Shown one piece after another: positions 52,886-61,914 of a DNA stretch of 64,000 bases (position 1 is the stretch's first letter; every line of letters starts with the position of its first letter). The notes below the pieces were generated by a model, which saw only the letters and a program-made list of their open reading frames with translations, had not been told where the DNA came from and searched no databases. The stretch is from assembly GCA_965198025.1 (NCBI GenBank), contig OZ240237.1:2728001-2792000 (forward strand), written 5' to 3'. The translations under genes and the position numbers were made by a program. The stretch is from CAYWWM01 sp965198025. GTDB taxonomy: Bacteria; Acidobacteriota; Terriglobia; 2-12-FULL-54-10.

Positions 52886-53260
52886 ATGACCAACGGCAGA
52901 AACAAGGCAAAAGCCGGCCAGCAACGGCAACTTCGTCAGATGCTGGAAGAAAAATCCACGGAACTGCGTGCACAACTGGGTGTTCCTGCTGCTCACCCGG
53001 TGCTGCATGCGGTAGCCGATCCCTTCGACTCGGCGGACTGGGCTGAGAAGAGCCACGAAGAATGGATCTTCTTGCAAAAGAACAACTTCGACATGGCGCT
53101 GCTGCGTGAAATTGAGGGTGCTTTGGAGCGGCTTCGCGACGGCACCTACGGGACTTGCATGGACTGCGGCATGCCCGTTTCCCGCAAGCGCCTTGAAGCC
53201 TTGCCCTGGGCCCGGTATTGCGTGACCTGCCAAGAACGCTACCAGTCTGGAAGCAATTAA
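52886..53260 (+). CDS. DksA/TraR-type zinc-finger protein
   Basis: This is a 124-aa protein. A coiled-coil N-terminal part (about 5-80, with EWIFLQKNN and LREIEGALERL) precedes a Cys4 zinc finger CMDCGMP...YCVTCQ (C91, C94, C112, C115). DksA binds RNA polymerase in the secondary channel and works with ppGpp on rRNA and ribosomal-protein promoters; this shorter form lacks some DksA parts and could act similarly. GGAGAATACG precedes the ATG. Its place just before the ribosomal-protein cluster is suggestive only. Confidence 0.83.
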   Translation: MTNGRNKAKAGQQRQLRQMLEEKSTELRAQLGVPAAHPVLHAVADPFDSADWAEKSHEEWIFLQKNNFDMALLREIEGALERLRDGTYGTCMDCGMPVSRKRLEALPWARYCVTCQERYQSGSN

Positions 53261-53492
53261 CCTTTTACAAATCATAAGGTTGAATATCCGAGTGGAGGTT
53301 GGAGCATGCCTTTGGTTGAGATCCTTCCACCGTAACATTGTAACGTTCGGGCCCGACCACGACTTGGGCTCAGCCTACCGACACTGTCGCCGCCTTTCTG
53401 GGATGATTCTTGGGTCGCATGGGTCTCTGTAACCCAGCGGGAGCGTGTGGAAAAATCCTAACCAGACCGACGGTTCTGGTTCGCGTTTCCGC

Positions 53493-53521
53493 TTGACAAA
53501 AAGAATTTTATTCCGTATAAA
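53493..53521 (+). promoter_or_regulatory. Strong sigma-70 promoter of the str operon
   Basis: TTGACA (53493-53498), a 17-nt spacer and TATAAA (53516-53521): a near-consensus promoter, 175 nt before rpsL. The 53261-53492 stretch upstream shows no gene. Confidence 0.8.
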
Positions 53522-53695
53522 TGAGGGTTTGGGCGGTATTTTGACCTGGGTTTTAGTGTGCGCGTTGGACCGCAACAAAGGCTCAGGTTTTTATAGTCTG
53601 TTGGGAACGCAACGGCTGGCTGGTTCCGTTCCGTCCGCTCTTTTTCCGGAAATAGGAAAGGATTCCTCTTTTCATTTTGCTACGGGACGTGTCGA

Positions 53696-54070
53696 ATGCC
53701 TACTTTTAACCAATTGGTGCGCCTGGGACGAGTGCCGGAGCGTTACCGAACTTCCAGTCCGGCACTGCAATCGTGCCCGCAAAAGCGCGGCGTTTGCACC
53801 CGCGTGTACACAACTACGCCAAAGAAACCCAACTCGGCCCTCCGCAAAGTGGCTCGCGTGCGCTTGACCAACGGCATTGAAGTCACCTCGTACATTCCTG
53901 GCGTCGGACACAACCTGCAGGAACACTCGATCGTGCTGATCCGCGGCGGCAGGGTGAAGGACTTGCCGGGCGTGCGCTATCACATTATCCGCGGAACCCT
54001 CGACGCGGCAGGCGTCGCCAACCGAAAGCAAAGCCGGTCCAAATACGGGGCCAAGCGGCCCAAGACTTAG
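53696..54070 (+). CDS. rpsL: 30S ribosomal protein S12
   Basis: This is a 124-aa ribosomal protein with the usual features: MPTFNQLVRLGR start, CPQKRGVCTRVYTTTPKKPNSALRKVARVRL with the streptomycin-region Lys, and VKDLPGVRYHIIRG. It is at the decoding site of the small subunit. It is first in the str order rpsL, rpsG, fusA, tuf, and follows a strong promoter by 175 nt. Confidence 0.97.
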   Translation: MPTFNQLVRLGRVPERYRTSSPALQSCPQKRGVCTRVYTTTPKKPNSALRKVARVRLTNGIEVTSYIPGVGHNLQEHSIVLIRGGRVKDLPGVRYHIIRGTLDAAGVANRKQSRSKYGAKRPKT

Positions 54071-54130
54071 ATTCCAAGTCCGGAGCCGGGGCTTGCTCGC
54101 TCCCGCCGCCGGAAAGACAGATGGTTTCCT

Positions 54131-54601
54131 ATGCCGAGAAAAGGATTCATTCGACATCGCACCGTTGCCCCGGACGCCGTCTATAGCACATCGTTGGTGA
54201 CCAAATTCATCAATTGCCTGATGTGGGGTGGCAAGAAGTCCGTGGCGGAGGGCATCTTCTATGACGCGCTCGGGAAGATTCGGGAGCGGGGTGAAGAGGA
54301 CCCTCTCCGAGTCTTCAAGAAAGCGGTCGAGAACGTCAAGCCGCACATGGAAGTGAAGACGCGACGGGTCGGCGGCGCGAACTATCAGATTCCGATTGAA
54401 GTCAATCAGGATCGCCGGACCAGCTTGAGCATTCGCTGGCTGATCGGCTACGCCCGTGCGCGCGGTGAGAAGGGCATGATCGAACGTCTGGCCGGCGAGA
54501 TATTCGACGCCTATAACGGCCGTGGCGCCGCAATCAAGAAGAAGGAAGATACCCACCGGATGGCGGAAGCAAACCGAGCATTTGCCCATTACCGCTGGTA
54601 A
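54131..54601 (+). CDS. rpsG: 30S ribosomal protein S7
   Basis: This is a 156-aa protein starting MPRKGFIRHRTVAPDAVYS, with the family cores VTKFINCLMWGGKKSVAEGIFYDAL and VGGANYQIPIEV, and C-terminal MAEANRAFAHYRW. It assembles the 3' domain of 16S rRNA. It follows rpsL by 60 nt. In enterics S7 regulates str translation; no operator was identified here. Confidence 0.97.
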   Translation: MPRKGFIRHRTVAPDAVYSTSLVTKFINCLMWGGKKSVAEGIFYDALGKIRERGEEDPLRVFKKAVENVKPHMEVKTRRVGGANYQIPIEVNQDRRTSLSIRWLIGYARARGEKGMIERLAGEIFDAYNGRGAAIKKKEDTHRMAEANRAFAHYRW

Positions 54602-54750
54602 GAAGCACCCGATATTGCTCCCCCCTGCGATGTGCACTGTTCTCGCTTTCGCATCTGCGGAGTGGTACGAACGGCCCGGAAGCCAACAGGCGGGGCGCAA
54701 CGCAGAACAGCTAATTCCCGGAACGCCCCGGAAGTAGAGCAAGAAACGAT

Positions 54751-56841
54751 ATGCCCCGGCTAGTGCCCCTCGAAAAAATTCGCAATATCGGCATCATGGC
54801 TCACATTGACGCCGGCAAAACCACCACCACGGAGCGCATTCTCTACTACACTGGGATCACGCACCGCATGGGTGAGGTGCACGACGGGACAGCCGTGATG
54901 GATTACATGGAGCAGGAACAGGAGCGCGGCATCACGATAACGTCCGCCGCCACCACCTGCTTTTGGAACGACATCCGGGTCAACATCATCGACACCCCGG
55001 GCCACGTCGATTTCACGGCCGAGGTTGAGCGCTCGCTGCGGGTGCTGGATGGAGCCGTGGCCATCTTCGATGCTGTGGCCGGCGTGCAGCCGCAGACAGA
55101 GACCGTTTGGCGACAGGCCGACAAGTACCGCGTCCCACGCCTTGCTTTCGTCAACAAGATGGACCGTGTCGGAGCAGACTTTGACCGCTGTCTGGACATG
55201 ATTCGCCAGCGCCTGGGGGCCCGGCCCGTGGCCATCCAGATTCCGCTCGGAAAGGAAAGCGGTTTTGACGGAGTCCTGGATTTGTTCCGGAATCAGGCCA
55301 TCGTGTACATGGATGAAACTCTGGGAGCGCAATTTCAAATTGAGGAAATTCCTGTCGATTATGCAGCGCAGGCTAGAGCCTTCCGCGAGCAACTGATCGA
55401 AACCATTTGTGAACAGGATGACACCCTGCTGGAGAAATATGTGCACGGCGAAGAACTCAGCGAGGCAGAGTTGAAGGCAAGCCTCCGCCGGTCCACCATC
55501 GCTTTGAAACTTGTTCCTGTGGTCTGCGGGTCGGCCTTCAAGAACAAAGGGGTGCAGCCGCTGCTCGACGCTGTCGTGGACTTTCTGCCGTCCCCGGTGG
55601 ACATCCCTCCGGTGGATGGGCTGTCTCCGGATGGAGATCCTCTGACCCGCCGTGCAGCCGACGACGAGCCGTTCGCGGCTTTGGCGTTCAAGATCATGAC
55701 GGATCCCTACGTCGGCCAGCTTACCTTCCTGCGCATCTATTCCGGCTCGGTCCGTGTAGGCTCCCAGCTTTTGAATGCCACCCGCCAGCGCAAGGAACGC
55801 CTGGGACGGCTGCTCAAAATGCACGCCAACAAACGGGAGGATATTGAGGAAGTCTTCGCCGGCGATATTGCCGCCGCTGTTGGCCTCAAGAACGTTTCGA
55901 CGGGTGACACCGTTTGCCATCCGCAGCAAACGACCATCCTGGAATCCATCGTGTTTCCGAACCCGGTGATTTCCGTTTCGGTGGAACCCCGGACCAAGGC
56001 CGACCAGGAAAAACTGGGCATTGCTCTCGGCAAACTGGCGCAGGAAGACCCCACCTTCAAAGTTCACGTCGACCCGGACACCGGCCAGACGCTGATCTCC
56101 GGGATGGGCGAATTACATCTCGAGATCATTACGGACCGTCTGGTACGGGAATTCAACGTCGGCGCCAACGTCGGTCGTCCCCAGGTGGCCTATCGTGAGT
56201 GCATCACGCGCCCGGCCAAGGCCGAAGGCCGCTATGTACGCCAGACCGGCGGACGTGGCCAGTACGGGGTCGTAAAGCTCGAAATTGAGCCGCTCGAGCG
56301 CGGCCAGGGCTTCGAGTTTGTCTCTAAGATCGTCGGGGGCTCGGTGCCGCGCGATTACTGGAAGGCAATCGAAGAGGGCATGCGCGAGGCCATGGAAGGG
56401 GGCGTGCTCGCTGGCTACGAAATGGTGGATGTCCGCGCGACTCTGGTGGACGGCGACTACCACGAGGTGGACAGCTCCGAGATAGCTTTCAAGATCGCTG
56501 CTTCATTGGGATTCAAGGAAGCCGTCCGGCGCGCTGCTCCGGTCTTACTCGAACCGATGATGAGCGTCGAAGTGGTGGTCCCTGAGGACTACCTGGGCGA
56601 GGTGATCGGAGATCTCAACGCCCGTCGTGGGCGCATTGAGTCCATTGAGGCGCGGGCTGGCTCGCAGATTGTGCGGAGCATGGTCCCGCTTACCGAGATG
56701 TTCGGTTACGCCACCGACTTACGCTCCTGTACCCAGGGCCGCGCCACTTACACGATGCACTTTGCGCAGTACGAGCAGACCCCGGCTGGGATCAGCGAGG
56801 AAGTCATCGCCAGACTCCAGGGGCGACCCGTGGGGCGGTAG
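54751..56841 (+). CDS. fusA: Translation elongation factor G
   Basis: This is a 696-aa GTPase that drives ribosome translocation. G1 is IMAHIDAGKTTTTERIL, G2/G3 lie near RGITITSAATTCFW and DTPGHVDF, and G4 is NKMD. The five-domain length is right, and domain IV has the GRGQYGVVKLEIEP and PEDYLGEVIGDLNARRG blocks. It stands in the str order between rpsG and tuf, 149 nt after rpsG. The ATG at 54751 follows an AGAGCAAGAAACGAT stretch. Confidence 0.97.
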   Translation: MPRLVPLEKIRNIGIMAHIDAGKTTTTERILYYTGITHRMGEVHDGTAVMDYMEQEQERGITITSAATTCFWNDIRVNIIDTPGHVDFTAEVERSLRVLDGAVAIFDAVAGVQPQTETVWRQADKYRVPRLAFVNKMDRVGADFDRCLDMIRQRLGARPVAIQIPLGKESGFDGVLDLFRNQAIVYMDETLGAQFQIEEIPVDYAAQARAFREQLIETICEQDDTLLEKYVHGEELSEAELKASLRRSTIALKLVPVVCGSAFKNKGVQPLLDAVVDFLPSPVDIPPVDGLSPDGDPLTRRAADDEPFAALAFKIMTDPYVGQLTFLRIYSGSVRVGSQLLNATRQRKERLGRLLKMHANKREDIEEVFAGDIAAAVGLKNVSTGDTVCHPQQTTILESIVFPNPVISVSVEPRTKADQEKLGIALGKLAQEDPTFKVHVDPDTGQTLISGMGELHLEIITDRLVREFNVGANVGRPQVAYRECITRPAKAEGRYVRQTGGRGQYGVVKLEIEPLERGQGFEFVSKIVGGSVPRDYWKAIEEGMREAMEGGVLAGYEMVDVRATLVDGDYHEVDSSEIAFKIAASLGFKEAVRRAAPVLLEPMMSVEVVVPEDYLGEVIGDLNARRGRIESIEARAGSQIVRSMVPLTEMFGYATDLRSCTQGRATYTMHFAQYEQTPAGISEEVIARLQGRPVGR

Positions 56842-56935
56842 CTGCATGCGGAGCGAAACGTTTGAAGACAGCGGTGAAGACGATCTGCGATGAATCGGAA
56901 TCTGGCCGGAACTTTCAAGAGGGAGTAGAGGAGCG

Positions 56936-58123
<1,188 letters not shown>

Positions 58124-58181
58124 GGGCGGAGCAGGTCCGCTGCGTGGCCGTGAGCGATCTTGGACTTTTTCGGGGTGAGAG

Positions 58182-58331
58182 ATGCGTGATATCATTACGT
58201 TACAGTGTTCCGATTGCAAGAACAGGAACTATACGAACACCAAGAACAAGAAGAAGACGACTGCCCGGCTCGAAATGAAGAAGTACTGCCGTTTCTGCCG
58301 GCATCATACGGCGCACCGCGAGGTGAAGTAA
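58182..58331 (+). CDS. rpmG: 50S ribosomal protein L33
   Basis: This is a 49-aa protein. It starts MRDIITLQCSDCKNRNY, has CSDC and CRFC zinc-type Cys pairs, LEMKKYCRFCRHHTAHREVK at the end, and the basic NTKNKKKTTARL middle. It belongs to the zinc-containing form of L33. It sits between tuf and tRNA-Trp, in the order usual in many bacteria. Confidence 0.93.
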   Translation: MRDIITLQCSDCKNRNYTNTKNKKKTTARLEMKKYCRFCRHHTAHREVK

Positions 58332-58416
58332 GAAACAGCACACGCCTCCGGGTTCGAGGCCGGACGGTTGGAAGGCGGCGGGGGAATGCAGGAGGCGGGG
58401 CTGCCCCCGCACGCAG

Positions 58417-58491
58417 AGGGGCGTAGGTTTAACGGCAGACCGCCGGTCTCCAAAACCGGATGTGGGGGTTCGAATCCCTCCGCCCCTGCCA
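58417..58491 (+). tRNA. tRNA-Trp (anticodon CCA)
   Basis: Acceptor stem AGGGGCG (58417-58423) pairs with CGCCCCT (58481-58487). The anticodon arm CCGGT-CTCCAAA-ACCGG gives CCA, and the T arm is GGGGGTTCGAATCCCTC. G discriminator and encoded CCA end at 58491. Its position before secE is the common arrangement. Confidence 0.95.
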
Positions 58492-58555
58492 AAATTTCTA
58501 CCGGGCGTTGGAACTTGCGAGAGGGGCGCGGCATAGAAAGGCGCCGCTGGGTGCC

Positions 58556-58837
58556 ATGAAAGAAGCCAAAGTGGAATCGAGAGTCGTCGGACGGGAGGGC
58601 AAGGCCGCCGCCCATGGGGGCTGGCTTTCGAACGTCCTCACCTGGCCCGGTCAGACCAAGACCTTTTTGGGTGACGTCCGGGCTGAGACCCAGAGGGTCA
58701 CCTGGCCCACGAAAAAGATGATCCGGGCCACCACCGTAGTCGTTATTGTTACCGTGTTCTTTTTCGGTCTTTACTTTGCCATTATCGACTACATCTTTAG
58801 CAATTTAGTGGGCCGCCTGCTGCAGTGGGGTGGCTAG
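58556..58837 (+). CDS. secE: Preprotein translocase subunit SecE
   Basis: This is a 93-aa protein. A C-terminal part TKTFLGDVRAETQRVTWPTKKMIRATTVVV is followed by one membrane helix (VIVTVFFFGLYFAIIDYIF), typical of the short SecE. It stabilises SecY in the Sec channel. The ATG at 58556 is preferred; a longer frame from 58460 would overlap the tRNA gene. It follows tRNA-Trp by 64 nt and precedes nusG. Confidence 0.92.
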   Translation: MKEAKVESRVVGREGKAAAHGGWLSNVLTWPGQTKTFLGDVRAETQRVTWPTKKMIRATTVVVIVTVFFFGLYFAIIDYIFSNLVGRLLQWGG

Positions 58838-58854
58838 GGGCTTGCAAGCCGATT

Positions 58855-59394
58855 ATGACGGAGACGTTCAAGAACTGGTACATCATCCACACCTACTCCG
58901 GGTTTGAGCGGAAGGTGAAGGAGAGTTTGGAAAGCCGCGTGAAGGCGTTTGGCCTGGAAGATCGGATCGGGCAGATTCTGATCCCGACAGAAAACGTGAT
59001 CGAAGTAAAAAAGGGCCAAAAGGTTACCTCGTCCCGGCTGTTTTATCCCGGCTACGTGCTGGTCGAGATGGAGATGGACGATCACCTCTGGCACGTTATC
59101 AAGTCCACGCCGCGTGTCACGGGTTTTGTAGGCAGCGGCCAGACGCCAACTCCGCTCAGCGATGAGGAAGTGAACCAGATCCTCCACCGCGCGACGACCG
59201 CCAGTGAAAAGGTTACGCCACGCCTGTCCTTTGAGCGGAACGAGACGGTAAAGATTGTGGACGGTCCGTTCACCAATTTCACCGGCATCGTGGATGACAT
59301 CAACATGGACCGCAGCACGCTGAAGGTGATGGTGACCATCTTCGGCCGCTCGACACCGGTCGAGCTCGACTTTTTGCAGGTGGAGAAGCTGTAA
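58855..59394 (+). CDS. nusG: Transcription termination/antitermination protein NusG
   Basis: This is a 179-aa protein with the NGN domain (NWYIIHTYSGFERKVKESLESRV) and the KOW domain (VKIVDGPFTNFTGIVDDINMDRSTLKVMVTIFGRSTPVELDFLQVEKL). It couples RNA polymerase to Rho and ribosomes. It has 17 nt separation from secE. The longer frame at 58825 overlaps secE. Confidence 0.95.
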   Translation: MTETFKNWYIIHTYSGFERKVKESLESRVKAFGLEDRIGQILIPTENVIEVKKGQKVTSSRLFYPGYVLVEMEMDDHLWHVIKSTPRVTGFVGSGQTPTPLSDEEVNQILHRATTASEKVTPRLSFERNETVKIVDGPFTNFTGIVDDINMDRSTLKVMVTIFGRSTPVELDFLQVEKL

Positions 59395-59440
59395 GCGCCC
59401 CGGTATTGCATCCCGCGCGAAGCCGGAGAAGGAGACAACG

Positions 59441-59890
59441 ATGGCAGCTGCTGTGCCGAAAGGCAAGAAGATCGCTGGACAGATCAAGTTGCAGATCGGA
59501 GCTGGAAAAGCAACGCCCGCACCCCCGGTCGGGCCGGCGCTCGGACAGCACGGCGTCAATATCATGGACTTTTGCAAGGCCTTCAACGCCAAGACATCGG
59601 GCAAGGACATGGAAGGCCTCATCATCCCAGTCGTCATCACCGTGTTTGCCGACCGGACTTATAGCTTCGTCACCAAGACGCCTCCGGCCCCAGTGCTGCT
59701 GAAGCGAGCAGCCGGAATCGCGAAAGGGTCCGGTGTTCCCCACACCACCAAGGTGGGGAGCGTTTCGGCGAAGCAGGTCGAGGAAATCGCGCGCACCAAG
59801 CTTCCAGACTTGAACACAACGTCGATGGAGGCCGCCATCAACTCGATTCGCGGAACCGCCAGGAGTATGGGCATCGACGTCGTCGTCTAA
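59441..59890 (+). CDS. rplK: 50S ribosomal protein L11
   Basis: This is a 149-aa protein with KKIAGQIKLQIGAGKATPAPPVGPALGQHGVNIMDFCKAFNA as the conserved N-terminal domain and the thiostrepton-region C-terminal part, with GSVSAKQVEEIARTKLPDLN. It binds the GTPase-associated 23S rRNA with L10. It is followed by rplA after 38 nt. Confidence 0.97.
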   Translation: MAAAVPKGKKIAGQIKLQIGAGKATPAPPVGPALGQHGVNIMDFCKAFNAKTSGKDMEGLIIPVVITVFADRTYSFVTKTPPAPVLLKRAAGIAKGSGVPHTTKVGSVSAKQVEEIARTKLPDLNTTSMEAAINSIRGTARSMGIDVVV

Positions 59891-59928
59891 CCTACCGGCG
59901 GGCGCATCGGGGATCAGGGAGAGCAGCA

Positions 59929-60624
59929 ATGGCAAGACGAATGGGCAAGAACATCGACAAAGCGCAGAAGGCGGTTGAGCCGCGCATCTACAAGCTTGAC
60001 GAGGCTGTCGGGCTGTTGAACAAAGTCAAGTACGCCAAGTTCGACGAGACCATCGAACTCGCCCTACGGCTGGGGGTCGATCCCCGTCAGGCCGACCAGA
60101 TGGTCCGCGGCACATTGGTTTTGCCTCACGGCCTTGGCAAGTCCAAGAAGGTTCTGGTCATTGCCGGCGGGGAAAAGGTCCGCGAAGCTGAGGATGCCGG
60201 CGCCGATATCGTCGGTGGAGAAGAGATCGTAAAGAGAATTCGGGAAGGCTGGATGGATTTTGAGGCCGTCGTCGCGACGCCTGACATGATGAAGTCAGTC
60301 GGGAGGCTGGGGAAAGTTCTGGGCCCGCGCGGACTCATGCCGAACCCCAAGGCTGGCACCGTCACCTTTGACGTCAAGACCGCCATTCAGGAGATCAAGG
60401 CCGGCAAGGTAGAGTTCCGGGTGGATAAGACCGCTATTGTCCATGCTCCCGTAGGGAAGTCCAGCTTCCCCCCGGAGCGGCTGATTGAGAACGCTCAGGC
60501 GTTGATCGCGGCGGTTGTTAAGGCCAAGCCCGCTGCCGCCAGGGGAAAATATGTACGGACCATCACGCTGTCCTCGACGATGGGGCCGGGCGTCCCGATC
60601 GAGTTGGGGCCAGAAGACGCCTAG
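59929..60624 (+). CDS. rplA: 50S ribosomal protein L1
   Basis: This is a 231-aa protein with the family centre VLGPRGLMPNPKAGTVTFDV and GKVEFRVDKTAIVHAPVGKSSF. L1 forms the mobile stalk at the E site and in many bacteria represses its own operon by binding the leader mRNA; no such leader site was resolved here. Confidence 0.97.
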   Translation: MARRMGKNIDKAQKAVEPRIYKLDEAVGLLNKVKYAKFDETIELALRLGVDPRQADQMVRGTLVLPHGLGKSKKVLVIAGGEKVREAEDAGADIVGGEEIVKRIREGWMDFEAVVATPDMMKSVGRLGKVLGPRGLMPNPKAGTVTFDVKTAIQEIKAGKVEFRVDKTAIVHAPVGKSSFPPERLIENAQALIAAVVKAKPAAARGKYVRTITLSSTMGPGVPIELGPEDA

Positions 60625-60671
60625 CCCGGCGCTGTGGCGCATTTCGATTCTTGTACGCCGTGGAGGGATGT

Positions 60672-61196
60672 GTGAACAGAGAGGAAAAAGCCAAAGAAGT
60701 AGAGCGCCTGAAAGAGGCTCTGGAAAAGGCCAAGAGCCTCTTTGTGGTCAATTTTCAGAAAATTCCCGTCTCGCAGGACTGGGAGTTGCGCCGCCAGGTC
60801 CAGGCTGCCGGGGGACAGTACCGGGTTGTCAAGAACACCCTGACCGAGATCGGGTCGAAGGGATTGCCCTCTGAGGCTATCCTGAACTCCCTCGCCGGGC
60901 CGACGGCATTGGCCTCCACCGAAGCCAATCCAGTGGCGCTGGCAAAGGTCCTCTCGACGTACGCCAAAGAAAACCCGGACTTCCGGTTCCGGGCAGGAAT
61001 CGTAGAAGGCCGCGTCATCTCGCTGGCCGAGTTTGCCGATCTGGCACTCATGCCCAGCAAGGAGGAACTGCTCTCCAAGGTCGTCTATTTGGCCGGCTCC
61101 CCCGCCCGCGGTATCGCCGTCGCCGTGCAGTCGGTGATCCGCGGCATTGCCTCGGTTCTGGATCAGGCTGTAAAGGAAGAAAAGTTTAGTCAATAA
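60672..61196 (+). CDS. rplJ: 50S ribosomal protein L10
   Basis: This is a 174-aa protein. The start is a GTG at 60672 with GGAGG 5-6 nt upstream (VNREEKAKEVERLKEALEKAKS). The rRNA-binding part DWELRRQVQAAGGQYRVVKNTL and the C-terminal helix ASVLDQAVKEEKFSQ bind L7/L12 dimers. It comes only 47 nt after rplA, so there is little room for the classical L10 leader. Confidence 0.95.
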   Translation: MNREEKAKEVERLKEALEKAKSLFVVNFQKIPVSQDWELRRQVQAAGGQYRVVKNTLTEIGSKGLPSEAILNSLAGPTALASTEANPVALAKVLSTYAKENPDFRFRAGIVEGRVISLAEFADLALMPSKEELLSKVVYLAGSPARGIAVAVQSVIRGIASVLDQAVKEEKFSQ

Positions 61197-61240
61197 TTGC
61201 GCGGGTCCCGCCCGGTGGGATCAGAGGAGTGGAAACGATC

Positions 61241-61621
61241 ATGAGTGATAAGGTTGCAAGCATTCTCGAAGAGATCAAGGGACTCACACTGATGGAGGCC
61301 GCCGACCTGGTGAAACAGATGGAGGAGGCCTTTGGTGTCAGCGCTGCCGCACCGGTGATGGTGGCTGGAGCCGCGGGCGCAGGCGCCGCAGCAGCGCCAG
61401 CAGAAGAGCAGACGGAGTTTACCGTCGTGCTGACCGCAGTGGGCAACAACAAGATCAACGTCATCAAGGCGGTACGCGAAGTCACGAGTCTCGGCCTCAA
61501 GGAGGCTAAGGATCTGGTGGACGGCGCACCCAACCCCATCAAGGAAGCGATTCCCAAGGAAGAGGCCGAAGCGCTCCAGAAGAAATTCACCGAGGCGGGA
61601 GCGAGCGTCGAGATCAAGTAG
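61241..61621 (+). CDS. rplL: 50S ribosomal protein L7/L12
   Basis: This is a 126-aa protein with the N-terminal dimerisation helix (VASILEEIKGLTLMEAADLVKQMEEAFGV), an Ala-rich hinge (AAGAGAAAAPAEEQT) and the globular C-terminal domain (EFTVVLTAVGNNKINVIKAVRE). It forms the stalk that recruits translation factors. A GTG at 61229 in frame is another start, but the ribosome site GAGGAG fits the ATG better. Confidence 0.96.
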   Translation: MSDKVASILEEIKGLTLMEAADLVKQMEEAFGVSAAAPVMVAGAAGAGAAAAPAEEQTEFTVVLTAVGNNKINVIKAVREVTSLGLKEAKDLVDGAPNPIKEAIPKEEAEALQKKFTEAGASVEIK

Positions 61622-61914
61622 GTTCCATCCGGCCGGACCAGTTGTCGGCGCTTACGCGCCGCCTCGCCGCCCGCGTTCCTCCGAACGGCCCGAGGCGCTC
61701 AGGGAAGGGGTGGATGGCAAGGAACGGAACGCTCGACAGACAGAAGTTCCAACGCACGGGTTTTGCCCGGCGGAGGGGCAGAAGCTACCTGTTTCGAATC
61801 AGCCTACCATTGCGGGTTTCCCGGTCCTCTGCACTGGATCCGGCATTCCTGGAATGAACGTAACCGGACGGGGCCCGATGGGCTCATCTCTTCCGATGCA
61901 GTCGAGGAGTAGAC
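61622..61914. other. rplL-rpoB spacer
   Basis: Within this 293-nt gap, a GGCGC-TTAC-GCGCC hairpin stands at 61647-61660. No T tract and no ORF with a ribosome site are seen. In E. coli this gap has an attenuator and an RNase III site; neither can be proven here. Confidence 0.5.

Noticed and set aside
54760..56067. 435-codon minus-strand frame opposite fusA
   Set aside because: EF-G on the plus strand is certain; the antisense frame has no family features.
60625..60671. L10 leader or attenuator before rplJ
   Set aside because: The 47-nt gap is too short for the known leader, and no matching fold was seen.
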